Made by a program: the position numbers and the translations under genes. Under the pieces are notes generated by a model. That model saw nothing but the letters and a program-made list of their open reading frames with translations. It searched no databases and was not told the origin of the DNA. Shown piece after piece: positions 1 to 7,399 of a stretch of DNA of 8,629 bases; position 1 is the stretch's first letter, and every line of letters begins with the position of its first letter. Source of the stretch: Lachnospiraceae bacterium (GTDB lineage Bacteria; Bacillota; Clostridia; Lachnospirales; Lachnospiraceae); NCBI GenBank assembly GCA_024699395.1, contig JAILPU010000284.1, positions 1 to 8,629 on the forward strand, in the 5' to 3' direction.

Positions 1-1
1 T

Positions 2-403
2 ACCGACGGTACATTTGATGTACTTCCCAAGAAAGAAGTTATCCAGCTCAAGAAGGAGTGGGAGAAGCTTGAGAAGAACCTTGGCGGTATCAAGAATATG
101 ACAAGAGTTCCCGATGCTATTTTCGTAGTAGATCCCAAGAAGGAGAGAATCTGCGTACAGGAGGCTCATGCACTTGGAATCACCCTTATCGGTATCGGTG
201 ATACAAACTGCGATCCCGAGGAACTTGATTATGTAATTCCCGGAAATGATGATGCTATCAGAGCTGTTAAGCTTATCGTATCCAAGATGGCTGATGCGGT
301 TATCGAAGCTAACCAGGGTGTTGCAATGACTGACGAAGTTCAGGCTGAAGCTGCAGAGAACGCAGAAGCAACAGATATCGAAGAAGTTGCAGCAGCAGAA
401 TAA
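2..403 (+). CDS. rpsB: 30S ribosomal protein S2, C-terminal part (5' truncated by window edge)
   Basis: This is the last 133 residues of ribosomal protein S2, a structural protein of the small ribosomal subunit. The frame is open from base 2 and ends at TAA 401-403; the N-terminus lies before the window. Recognisable S2 features are the KKE...[17 protein letters not shown] segment, the following [14 protein letters not shown] stretch, the helix [20 protein letters not shown], and [15 protein letters not shown]. The protein ends with an acidic alanine/glutamate-rich tail of about 35 residues, a variable part of the family. It lies 29 nt before tsf, the usual bacterial rpsB-tsf order, so the two are almost certainly co-transcribed. 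Identification is secure; only the true start is unseen. Confidence 0.97.
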   Translation, partial: TDGTFDVLPKKEVIQLKKEWEKLEKNLGGIKNMTRVPDAIFVVDPKKERICVQEAHALGITLIGIGDTNCDPEELDYVIPGNDDAIRAVKLIVSKMADAVIEANQGVAMTDEVQAEAAENAEATDIEEVAAAE

Positions 404-419
404 TTAAAAAAGACTATTT

Positions 420-424
420 GGAGG
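420..424 (+). promoter_or_regulatory. Ribosome binding site deciding the tsf start
   Basis: GGAGG lies 8 nt before ATG 433, an ideal spacing. It rules out the in-frame TTG at 418, which overlaps this site, and fixes the start at the conserved MANITA sequence. Confidence 0.85.
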
Positions 425-432
425 ATATCACA

Positions 433-1506
433 ATGGCTAATATAACAGCAGCAATGGTTAAAGAGTTAAGAGAAATGACCGGCGCAGGAATGATGGACTG
501 CAAAAAGGCTCTTAACGAAACTGACGGTAATATGGATGCAGCAGTAGATTTCCTTAAGAAGAGCGGAGCTGCAAAGGTTGAGAAGAAGGCCAGCAGAATC
601 GCAGCAGAGGGTATCTGCCGTACAGCAGCTAAAGATAACACAGCAGTAGTTGTGGAAGTTAACTCTGAGACAGACTTCGTTGCTAAGAACGAGGTATTCC
701 AGGAGTTCGTTCAGGAGATCGCTAACAAGGCTCTTGACGTAAATGTTGAAGCAGCCGGAGACGGTGAGGATGTTTGCTCTATCCTTAACGCAAAGGCACT
801 TCTTAATGAGAAGACTCTTCAGATCGGAGAGAAGCTTTCCATCAGAAGATTTAAGAAGGTTACAGCTGATTGCGTAGCTACATATATCCACGGTGGCGGA
901 AGAATCGGCGTTCTTGTTTCTGCAAACGGCGGAAATAGTGACGCTGTAAAGGAAGCACTTAAGAACGTAGCAATGCAGGTTGCTGCTATGAATCCCACAT
1001 ACATTTCAAGAGCTGACATCTCTGCAGATGAGCTTGCAAAGATTAAGGATATCACCCTTGAGAGCGCTTTGAATGATGCATTCACATTGCCCAAGCCCAT
1101 CCTTAACAAGCTCCTTGATGAGATCGTTGCTTCAAGCGATTGGAGCGATGAGGATAAGAAGAACTACGAGGAGAACAAGACCAACAAGTATCTTCCCAAC
1201 TTCATTTCAGATGCAGGTAAGGCAGCTCTCGGACAGCTTGCTCTTTCCAAGAAAGCAGAAATCTCTGCAGACAAGATCTTCGGCGGTCTTGTTGAGGGAC
1301 GTATCTCCAAGCAGTTAAAGGATATCTGCCTTCTCGATCAGGTTTACGTTAAGGCTGAGGACGGAAAGCAGTCAGTTGCTAAGTATCTTGAGTCTGTAGA
1401 CAAGGCTCTTAAGATTGACAAGTTCGTTCGTTTCGAAGTAGGCGAAGGCCTTGAGAAGAAGAACGAGGATTTCGCTGCAGAAGTTGCTGCACAGATGAAT
1501 GCATAA
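433..1506 (+). CDS. tsf: Translation elongation factor Ts, long form
   Basis: EF-Ts is the cytoplasmic guanine-nucleotide exchange factor that regenerates EF-Tu-GTP from EF-Tu-GDP. The 357-residue product starts with the UBA-like N-terminal domain (about 1-45; VKELREMTGAGMMDCKKAL). The signature NSETDFVAKN at 77-86 contains the TDFV motif that contacts EF-Tu. The core region (about 140-190) includes YIHGGGRIGVLV. The C-terminal part has GGLVEGRISKQ (284-294) and FVRFEVGEGLEKK (331-343). The start at ATG 433 follows from the ribosome binding site and family conservation. The E. coli protein has 283 residues; the extra length sits mainly at about 205-280, between the second half of the core and the VEGR motif. 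I recall similar long forms in Lachnospiraceae, but did not check. The gene follows rpsB and ends before a strong terminator. Confidence 0.97.
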   Translation: MANITAAMVKELREMTGAGMMDCKKALNETDGNMDAAVDFLKKSGAAKVEKKASRIAAEGICRTAAKDNTAVVVEVNSETDFVAKNEVFQEFVQEIANKALDVNVEAAGDGEDVCSILNAKALLNEKTLQIGEKLSIRRFKKVTADCVATYIHGGGRIGVLVSANGGNSDAVKEALKNVAMQVAAMNPTYISRADISADELAKIKDITLESALNDAFTLPKPILNKLLDEIVASSDWSDEDKKNYEENKTNKYLPNFISDAGKAALGQLALSKKAEISADKIFGGLVEGRISKQLKDICLLDQVYVKAEDGKQSVAKYLESVDKALKIDKFVRFEVGEGLEKKNEDFAAEVAAQMNA

Positions 1507-1526
1507 TCTTTAATACATGAATATTT

Positions 1527-1569
1527 AAAAATAAAAGCCTTTGCGGTAACCGCAGAGGCTTTTATTTTT
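1527..1569 (+). terminator. Intrinsic terminator of the rpsB-tsf operon
   Basis: The arms 1527-1546 and 1550-1569 pair over 20 positions with one G-U wobble (1541/1555), closing a three-base TAA loop at 1547-1549. The lower stem is A on the left and T on the right, so the T run follows the GC-rich upper stem as in a classical Rho-independent terminator. Because the left arm is A-rich, the reverse strand also has this form, so the element could act in both directions. It starts 20 nt after the tsf stop codon. Confidence 0.95.
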
Positions 1570-1582
1570 ACTTCGAATCATA

Positions 1583-1588
1583 TATAAT
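1583..1588 (+). promoter_or_regulatory. Candidate -10 box for the cyclase-trmO unit
   Basis: A perfect TATAAT lies just after the tsf terminator and 30 nt before the chosen start of the cyclase gene. The expected -35 position (about 1560-1565, TTTTAT, spacer 17) is inside the terminator arm and matches the consensus poorly. Transcription would begin near 1595, giving a short leader of about 20-25 nt. Support is the exact -10 match and its position only. Confidence 0.5.
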
Positions 1589-1607
1589 TATGAGAGGTGA
1601 TGATATT

Positions 1608-1613
1608 AGGGGG
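1608..1613 (+). promoter_or_regulatory. Candidate ribosome binding site of the cyclase gene
   Basis: AGGGGG lies 4 nt before ATG 1618 and 13 nt before ATG 1627. A second Shine-Dalgarno-like stretch, GAGGTGAT at 1594-1601, matches the 16S 3' end better but has no start codon at normal distance: the in-frame GTG 1597 and ATG 1600 overlap it. The start therefore stays uncertain between 1618 and 1627. Confidence 0.45.
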
Positions 1614-1617
1614 TCCT

Positions 1618-4083
1618 ATGGTCAACATGATGTATTCGGTCCTTTCGCTTTTTTGCGCATTGGGACTTATTGTTATATTGAATCAAAATATGGCGGTTGC
1701 TACCAACACCCGCTGGGTTAATGCTTTTACCAAGCTTCTTATTTTGGCCGTAACTTCCTGTCTTATAGATACACTGTGGGGATTAAGTGTTGTCTATATT
1801 ACGGAGAACGGTCTTACTCTACAGTTTCTTAATTTCGCTTTATATTCCATGCGAGTAATGGTTTCCTATGCATTTATGCGATATGCGGAATCCTCGGCAG
1901 GTTTAACCCGCTCAAGAGGTGAAAAAATAGGTTATGCCATACCTGTATATGTTTTCCTTGGCGTTGTTATAGCTCATACCGTAAGGATGCTGTTTTTCCC
2001 CGAGGGATATTCCTATGAGTCATCGGGCTATAATGTAAGGCTTCTCTTTTTTATCTGTCACTTGTATTTCTGCGTATATTCCGTATTTATCATTGTTCAT
2101 TACATGAGAAATGCCCAGGATGATTACAACAAAAAGAGATACAGGACCATGATCCTTTTTGCGTCCTTGCCTTTTTTGGCCGGTGCATTTCAGTTTTTCT
2201 GCCCCATGGTGCCCTTTTACTCAATGGGTTTTATGCTGGGTGGACTTGTTATGTTTATAAACGGCGTCATCCTTACAAGGGAACGCCTTATCACCCTTGA
2301 AAACCAGGAGCAGAACAAGAGAAACATTTCCCTTATTGATGCTCTTACATCTGAATACGAGCTTGTTTATACCCTTGACGGCGTAACAAGAAATTATAAA
2401 AGACTGTCCATCACGGAAAATATTTTCCCCGAGGAGTGTCCTGAATCCGGAGAAGATTTTTTTAGGGATTTTTGGAATATAATCAAAAATTACGCTCCCA
2501 AGGAAGACTGGGATTATATTTACAAAAATATCGGTCCTCTTAAGATATTTAAGATAATGAAGACCCAAAATACATACAACTTCAACGTCAGCATGACGGT
2601 GGAGAACAAGCCTTATTATTTAAGGGCCAAGTTCGTAAGGCTTAACAGTGAAGAAGATGATTTGAGCATCCTTGTGGGTATAAGAAACGTTACATCCGAG
2701 ATGGAGCTGGAAAACTTCCACAAGAAGGAGCTGGACGATGCCTACAGAAAGCAGGAGATATATCTTAACAAATCCAAAGAATATATGGAAGTTATGGAGG
2801 GTATTGCCCAGGTTTACATGACCATGCACCTTATCGATCTGGAAGAGGATTCCTTTATAACCGTTAAGAGCCAGCCTTCCATTGAAAAATTTATTAACGA
2901 CGAAAAGGGTGCTTCGGTTCAGATTGCAAATGTTATGAGAGGAATATCCTGCAAAGAGTCAAGGGATTCCCTTCTTAAATTTGTGGATTTTGAAACTCTG
3001 AAAGAGAGAATGAAGGATAAGATATCCGTGAGCCACGAATTTCTTGCGGGTGAAAAGGGTAAAGAGCAGTGGTATAAATCAGAGTTTATAAGAATAAAGG
3101 ATAATGACAGAGGGGAACCGGGCAAAATTATTCATGTGGTTTCCGCAATAGATGAGGAAAAACGAAAAGAATTCGATTATCAGTTAAAACTTAAAAATGC
3201 CCTGGATAACACCAACGAGGTTTACGGTGAGATTCTTAAACTTCAGAATAACGGCGTTGTGGCCATGGATATGGACAATCATATCGTAATATACAATAAT
3301 GCGGCTCTCCAGATGCTTAACTGCACCGAAAAGGATGTGGAAGACAGGGATTTCTTGGAAATATTATCGGGGCTTGAATTCGACGATAAGGATAAGTTTG
3401 TAGATGAATTTATCAAAGCCAAGAATGAGGGGGGCATTATAGATTACGAATTTGCCACGGACTACGGCAATGATATGAAAATCTATATAATGGCAAACTC
3501 CAGATGTGTAACCCTCGCCAAGGGGGACAAGCTGGTTATTACCGGCATGACCAACATAACCCACAATAAGGCTATGGAAAATGAGCTGGTATATCTTTCC
3601 GAGACCGATGCTCTCTGCGGCATCAGAAACCGTGGAAGCGGAGAGAAAAAGACGGAATATCTTATTAAAAGCGGTACCGACGGTATGCTTTGCATAATTG
3701 ATGTAAATAAGTTTAAATCCATTAACGATGTTTACGGTCATACCGTGGGTGACAAGGCTCTTATCGCAGTGAGCGAGTGCCTTACAAGATGTTTCAGAGA
3801 TAAGGATATTGTAATGCGTCTGGGAGGAGATGAGTTTGCTGTTTTTGCTCCCGGAGTAGTTACAAGAGATGTGGCGGGAAGATGTTTTAAACGTCTTATA
3901 GAGGCCATTGATGCCGTGAAACTTAAAGATATGGATAACAAACGAATCACCATAAGTTTGGGCGCGGTATTTACAACAAAGGCCAAGACAAAGAAGTTTG
4001 AGGATTTCTATCGCATGGCTGACAAGGCCATGTACAGATGTAAGGAACAGGAAGGAAGCAATTTCGCCTTTTATGAGGACTGA
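1618..4083 (+). CDS. Seven-helix membrane diguanylate cyclase with tandem PAS-like sensors
   Basis: A predicted membrane sensor that makes cyclic di-GMP from two GTP in the cytoplasm. With the start at 1618 it has 821 residues. About seven hydrophobic segments lie at 5-22, 34-57, 67-88, 104-127, 140-163, 176-196 and 200-220. A short linker leads to two PAS-like regions (about 238-360 and 390-512), a third, clearer PAS (about 540-650; GVVAMDMDNHIVIYNNAAL), and a GGDEF domain (660-820). The GGDEF domain has DVNKFKSINDVYGHTVGD (695-712) and a canonical GGDEF active site at 736-740. An RxxD product-inhibition site (R727, D730) lies six residues before it, so catalysis and feedback control look intact. 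No EAL or HD-GYP domain is present. The signal is unknown. The upstream GTG 1597, ATG 1600 or downstream ATG 1627 are possible starts. The gene overlaps trmO at its end. Confidence 0.92.
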   Translation: MVNMMYSVLSLFCALGLIVILNQNMAVATNTRWVNAFTKLLILAVTSCLIDTLWGLSVVYITENGLTLQFLNFALYSMRVMVSYAFMRYAESSAGLTRSRGEKIGYAIPVYVFLGVVIAHTVRMLFFPEGYSYESSGYNVRLLFFICHLYFCVYSVFIIVHYMRNAQDDYNKKRYRTMILFASLPFLAGAFQFFCPMVPFYSMGFMLGGLVMFINGVILTRERLITLENQEQNKRNISLIDALTSEYELVYTLDGVTRNYKRLSITENIFPEECPESGEDFFRDFWNIIKNYAPKEDWDYIYKNIGPLKIFKIMKTQNTYNFNVSMTVENKPYYLRAKFVRLNSEEDDLSILVGIRNVTSEMELENFHKKELDDAYRKQEIYLNKSKEYMEVMEGIAQVYMTMHLIDLEEDSFITVKSQPSIEKFINDEKGASVQIANVMRGISCKESRDSLLKFVDFETLKERMKDKISVSHEFLAGEKGKEQWYKSEFIRIKDNDRGEPGKIIHVVSAIDEEKRKEFDYQLKLKNALDNTNEVYGEILKLQNNGVVAMDMDNHIVIYNNAALQMLNCTEKDVEDRDFLEILSGLEFDDKDKFVDEFIKAKNEGGIIDYEFATDYGNDMKIYIMANSRCVTLAKGDKLVITGMTNITHNKAMENELVYLSETDALCGIRNRGSGEKKTEYLIKSGTDGMLCIIDVNKFKSINDVYGHTVGDKALIAVSECLTRCFRDKDIVMRLGGDEFAVFAPGVVTRDVAGRCFKRLIEAIDAVKLKDMDNKRITISLGAVFTTKAKTKKFEDFYRMADKAMYRCKEQEGSNFAFYED

Positions 4084-4759
4084 GAAGGATAACAGTGAAG
4101 ATACCTTAAAGATAATAGGATATATCCGTACCGATTTCCCTGAAAAATTCGGGATTCCCAGACAAGCCGGACTTGTTAAGGATATTGAGGGGTATATTGA
4201 GTTACTTCCTCCCTATAACGATATGAAGGCTTTAGAGGGGATTGAGGATTACAATTATCTCTGGATATTGTGGAAGTTTGAGGTTGACAAAAGAGAGGAA
4301 TTAAGAGTTCGTCCTCCTGTTCTTGGAGGCAATACTTATAAAGGGGTTTTTGCCACCAGAAGTCCTTTCAGACCCAATCACATTGCCATGAGTTCCGTGA
4401 AATTTAAGGAAGTAAAGGAGATTCCCGGTAAAGGTCCTGTAATAGTGGTAACGGGGATTGATATGAGGGACAACACCCCTGTCTATGATATCAAACCTTA
4501 TCTTAAATATGCCGATTCTCACGAGGATGCCAATAACGGATTTTCTCCCGGGACAGCAAAAAGAATTAAGGTGGAGGATGAAAAGGGACTTCTTGAAACA
4601 TTCGGAGAATCCGGTTCAAATGTGAGAGAGATTCTTTCCCTTGATCCCAGACCTGCCTTTCATAACGATCCCGACAGACTATACGGCTTAACTTATAAAG
4701 ATAAAAACATAACCTTCAGCGTTTCCCTCGATACATTGTTTGTACACAGTGTGGAATAA
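4073..4759 (+). CDS. trmO: tRNA (adenine(37)-N6)-methyltransferase TrmO (TsaA/YaeB family)
   Basis: TrmO uses S-adenosylmethionine to add the N6-methyl group to t6A37 of certain ANN-decoding tRNAs, giving m6t6A. It is the beta-barrel type of methyltransferase, not a Rossmann fold. The 228 residues match the family along their whole length and are close to the 235 of E. coli: EKFGIPRQAGLVKD (24-37), IELLPPYND (42-50), LWILWKFE (63-70), VRPPVLGGN (79-87), GVFATRSPFRPNHIAMS (91-107), DNTPVYDIKPYLKYADS (133-149) and DPRPAFHND (191-199). Against the common RPNPIGMS form, this protein has H103 and A105. The start ATG 4073 lies 11 nt inside the end of the cyclase gene; an AGGAAGGAAG stretch at 4049-4058 is rather far away (14 nt), so translational coupling is likely. 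An in-frame ATG at 3998 lies deep in the cyclase gene and adds no family sequence. Confidence 0.96.
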   Translation: MRTEKDNSEDTLKIIGYIRTDFPEKFGIPRQAGLVKDIEGYIELLPPYNDMKALEGIEDYNYLWILWKFEVDKREELRVRPPVLGGNTYKGVFATRSPFRPNHIAMSSVKFKEVKEIPGKGPVIVVTGIDMRDNTPVYDIKPYLKYADSHEDANNGFSPGTAKRIKVEDEKGLLETFGESGSNVREILSLDPRPAFHNDPDRLYGLTYKDKNITFSVSLDTLFVHSVE

Positions 4760-4813
4760 ATTAACATTAAGGAAATGTTTAAAAATGCCTCTTTTGATTC
4801 ATAATTTCTTAAG

Positions 4814-4842
4814 ATGATTTGAATAGGGATGTGTGATATCAT
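4814..4842 (+). promoter_or_regulatory. Weak candidate promoter for the ABC importer operon
   Basis: In the 123-nt gap between trmO and the lipoprotein gene, TATCAT (4837-4842, five of six to TATAAT) has ATGATT 17 nt upstream (4814-4819, three of six to TTGACA). The -10 overlaps an 8-bp palindrome TGATATCA (4834-4841) that could be part of an operator. Some promoter is expected because a new transport operon starts here, but this exact placement is tentative. Confidence 0.3.
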
Positions 4843-4870
4843 TTCATTGTCGACAAGAAATTTTATGAAT

Positions 4871-4877
4871 GAGGTGA
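4871..4877 (+). promoter_or_regulatory. Ribosome binding site deciding a TTG start for the lipoprotein
   Basis: GAGGTGA matches the 16S 3' end well and lies 8 nt (from its GAGG core) before TTG 4883. The in-frame ATG at 4865 overlaps the upstream side of this site, and the ATG-like start at 4829 has no such site, so TTG is the best start. Confidence 0.75.
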
Positions 4878-4882
4878 ATATT

Positions 4883-7378
4883 TTGAAAAACAAAAAGATT
4901 ATTGCAGTATTGGCTGCGATGGCAATGATGATGACATCTCTTTCGGGATGTTCAGGCAATAAAGATACAAAAGAGAGTCCAAAGAAAGAATCTTCTGTCA
5001 ATGAAGGCTCTGAATTTGCATATGTTCCCACTGTTACGGAACTTACTGCTACAACGGACAATTATAATGTTGTAGGAGATAAGGCATATTACATCGATTT
5101 GTCCGGAAACAACTCCGTTGAAGCTGATTGGGAGGGAGAGGCTCAAGTAGTTGAAGGAACCGAAGAAAACGAAGGAACTGAAGTGAACGAAGAAACTGAG
5201 GCGACAGAGGGAAACGATGGAGCCGATGCAACTGTTGAAGCAGGCGAGAAAACGGCTGAAATCGGTGAAAATGCAGAAGGCGAAGAGTTCGGCGATTCGG
5301 ATGATTCTCTTAATGATCCTTTGAGATTAAAAAGCGTCAACCTCAAGGACGGTCAAGAGGAAGATGTATGCACATTGGAAGCGATTCCGGAGGGATATTT
5401 TAACGGACATATTGCTTTAGGTGATGACGGCTCCATGTATCTTACCGCTTATTTATGGGGCAGCGAAGAGGACGGCGCAGGAGACGATAAAGTATTTATA
5501 TATAAATACAATGCAGACGGTGAGATTGAAGCGCATATTGAATTCGGTTCTGTTTTGCAAAGCCAATACGTATCTGTTGCGGGAATAGCTTTTGACAGCA
5601 ATCAAAATGTTATAGTTTCCGATTCGGAAGGCAATGTTGGGGTTGTTGATAAGGATCTTAATTTTGTCACCAAGTCACAGCTGAATGCAGATAATGTATT
5701 TTTCATGGGCGTTAATGAAAAGAATGAACCCTTTATTGTTTATTCCAATTATGACGAAGCAACAAGCACAGTTACATCCGGTATGAAAATATTTAAAAAT
5801 GCAAAAGCCGGTGAAACTGAAGATTATGAAGACATTTCCGTTTCTTCGCTTAATTGTGTATCTGTTCTTTCAGACGGTACCTATGTATTACAGGATTATG
5901 AGAATATTTCCACTTATGTACCTAAAGACAATAAGATGGAAAAGATAGTTTCACTTTTGGACTGCGATATTGTTTCCGATACAGTAAGATGTTTCAAGGC
6001 GTGGGAAAACGGAGATTATTCCATAATAAACATAGATTATGAATCCGGTAACTCAAGTCTTTCCTACCTAACAAAGACCGATGCTTCACAGGTTGTTAAA
6101 AAGGAAGATGTCGTTATCGGTACAATGTATTCCGGTTCAATATCCAAACAGGCAATTCTTGCCTTTAATAAGCAGAGCGATAAATATAGAGTTAAAGTAG
6201 TAACTTACCTTGATACTGACGACTGGTCCGATGAGTCTTATATGGATGCAATTTCAGATATGACAAATGCTGTTTTAAGCACTGACGGAAGTTGTCCGGA
6301 CCTTATGGAGATCTCTCTTCTTAATATAAATTCAGGATCTGTAAGCGATGCTATATGCGATCTTAATGAATACATGGATGACAGCTTTAAAAACAATATT
6401 TTTGAGTCATGCCTTGCAGGGTACAACGTGAACGGAAAGCAGCTTGCTATTCCCAAGACCTTTAGCGTTGAAACAATGGCGGGTAAAAAAGACATTATAG
6501 GTGACGTGGATCATCTTTCCTTTGAAGATGTAGAAGCACTTGTTGACAAGTATCCCGACTGTGAAATAATAGATTATATGGATCAGGCTACCATGCTTCA
6601 GCTCTTCCTTTACTTTAATCTTGACAAATTTATTGATTATTCCACAGGCGAGTGCAATTTTGACAACGATGAATTTAAGAGCGTTCTTAAATTTGCAGCA
6701 CGGTTCCCCGAGGAATATGATTACGACAGCCGCGATTCTTCAGCTTCAAAGCTTGCTAACGGAACAAGCCTTATGGAAATGGCTTATTTAATGGATTTCA
6801 GATCTATGCAGGAAGTTATGGCTCACTTTGGTACAGAGGATGTTGCTTTCGTCGGATATCCTACATTTGACGGTTCATGCGGTACCTTCCTCACCACCAA
6901 CGATGCTTTGGGAATCTGTGAAAACTCCGACAGCAAAGAGGGGGCATGGGAATTCTTAAAATTCTATCTCGGCTACAAAGATGAATCCTCAAGTTATGGT
7001 TTTTCTTCCTTCAAGGATGAATTTGAAAAAGCTGCAAAGGAAGCCTGCGAGCATGAGTATGTGAAGGATGAAAACGGCGAGCTTGTTCTTGATGAAAACG
7101 GTGAACCCATTATTGCCGAGGACGAGTCTTATGGCGGAGTATCCTATGAAGACGGATGGACCTATGAGTATCACGCCGTTTCAGAGGAGGAAGTTGAACT
7201 CACCAAAGAGATTATAAACAAAGCAAGACCTTTAAACTTAAACATTATTGTTATTCAGAAGATTTTTGGTATAATCTCTGAAGAGGTACAGCCTTTCTTT
7301 AAGGGTCAGAAGAGCGTTGATGATGTATCAAGTGTTGTTCAGAACCGTGTTCAGCTTTATTTCAAAGAAAACAGTTAA
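4883..7378 (+). CDS. Lipoprotein: propeller-like domain fused to ABC sugar solute-binding protein
   Basis: A predicted surface lipoprotein of 831 residues that should bind a carbohydrate for the permeases encoded next. The signal peptide is KNKK followed by a hydrophobic stretch rich in Ala and Met, with lipobox LSGC; Cys23 would be lipidated. Residues about 45-410 carry repeated short beta-strand patterns (for example HIALGDDGSMYLTAY, GIAFDSNQNVIVSD, VSVLSDGTYVLQDY) typical of a beta-propeller. An acidic low-complexity tract (about 88-142) interrupts this part. Residues about 410-828 resemble extracellular solute-binding protein family 1: the IGTMYSGSISKQAILAFNK opening, a PDLMEI strand (472-477), the GAWEFLKFYL helix (687-696), and the C-terminal FFKGQKSVDDVSSVVQNRVQLY (805-826). 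Family members are often 400-550 residues, so the N-terminal half is an addition. Twelve cysteines follow Cys23. The substrate cannot be read from the sequence. The start is TTG. Confidence 0.88.
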   Translation: MKNKKIIAVLAAMAMMMTSLSGCSGNKDTKESPKKESSVNEGSEFAYVPTVTELTATTDNYNVVGDKAYYIDLSGNNSVEADWEGEAQVVEGTEENEGTEVNEETEATEGNDGADATVEAGEKTAEIGENAEGEEFGDSDDSLNDPLRLKSVNLKDGQEEDVCTLEAIPEGYFNGHIALGDDGSMYLTAYLWGSEEDGAGDDKVFIYKYNADGEIEAHIEFGSVLQSQYVSVAGIAFDSNQNVIVSDSEGNVGVVDKDLNFVTKSQLNADNVFFMGVNEKNEPFIVYSNYDEATSTVTSGMKIFKNAKAGETEDYEDISVSSLNCVSVLSDGTYVLQDYENISTYVPKDNKMEKIVSLLDCDIVSDTVRCFKAWENGDYSIINIDYESGNSSLSYLTKTDASQVVKKEDVVIGTMYSGSISKQAILAFNKQSDKYRVKVVTYLDTDDWSDESYMDAISDMTNAVLSTDGSCPDLMEISLLNINSGSVSDAICDLNEYMDDSFKNNIFESCLAGYNVNGKQLAIPKTFSVETMAGKKDIIGDVDHLSFEDVEALVDKYPDCEIIDYMDQATMLQLFLYFNLDKFIDYSTGECNFDNDEFKSVLKFAARFPEEYDYDSRDSSASKLANGTSLMEMAYLMDFRSMQEVMAHFGTEDVAFVGYPTFDGSCGTFLTTNDALGICENSDSKEGAWEFLKFYLGYKDESSSYGFSSFKDEFEKAAKEACEHEYVKDENGELVLDENGEPIIAEDESYGGVSYEDGWTYEYHAVSEEEVELTKEIINKARPLNLNIIVIQKIFGIISEEVQPFFKGQKSVDDVSSVVQNRVQLYFKENS
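5153..5224 (+). repeat. Four degenerate 18-bp tandem units coding an acidic linker
   Basis: Units at 5153-5170, 5171-5188, 5189-5206 and 5207-5224 encode EGTEEN, EGTEVN, EETEAT and EGNDGA (residues 91-114 of the lipoprotein). Units 1 and 2 agree at 15 of 18 bases, units 2 and 3 at 13 of 18; the fourth is looser. The length is a multiple of three, so gain or loss of a unit would keep the frame. Confidence 0.75.
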
Positions 7379-7399
7379 TGACGGAGAGATTTCCGGAAT

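Noticed and set aside
466..891. Reverse-strand open frame of 141 codons inside tsf
   Set aside because: It lies wholly opposite the conserved EF-Ts reading frame, has no family resemblance and no ribosome binding site; a shadow frame.
3661..3840. GGDEF domain being degenerate because its opening reads TDALCGIRNRG and not TDxLTGLxNRR
   Set aside because: The metal-binding Asp, GHxxGD and GGDEF residues are all intact, and NRGSGE-like forms are, as far as I recall, common in Firmicutes, so an active enzyme is the better reading.
4763..4779. Small inverted repeat AACATT/AATGTT just after trmO as a terminator
   Set aside because: Only six A/T-rich pairs and no T run behind it; too weak to call a terminator.
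4767..4812. Imperfect inverted repeat TTAAGGAAAT / ATTTCTTAA in the gap before the lipoprotein gene as an operator or riboswitch
   Set aside because: The arms differ by a one-base deletion, are A/T-rich and 27 nt apart; such matches arise easily by chance, and no known riboswitch core was seen.
5049..5346. Reverse-strand open frames opposite the acidic tract with Leu/Phe/Ser-rich products
   Set aside because: Their repetitive composition is just the complement of the GAA-rich repeat units; no independent coding evidence.
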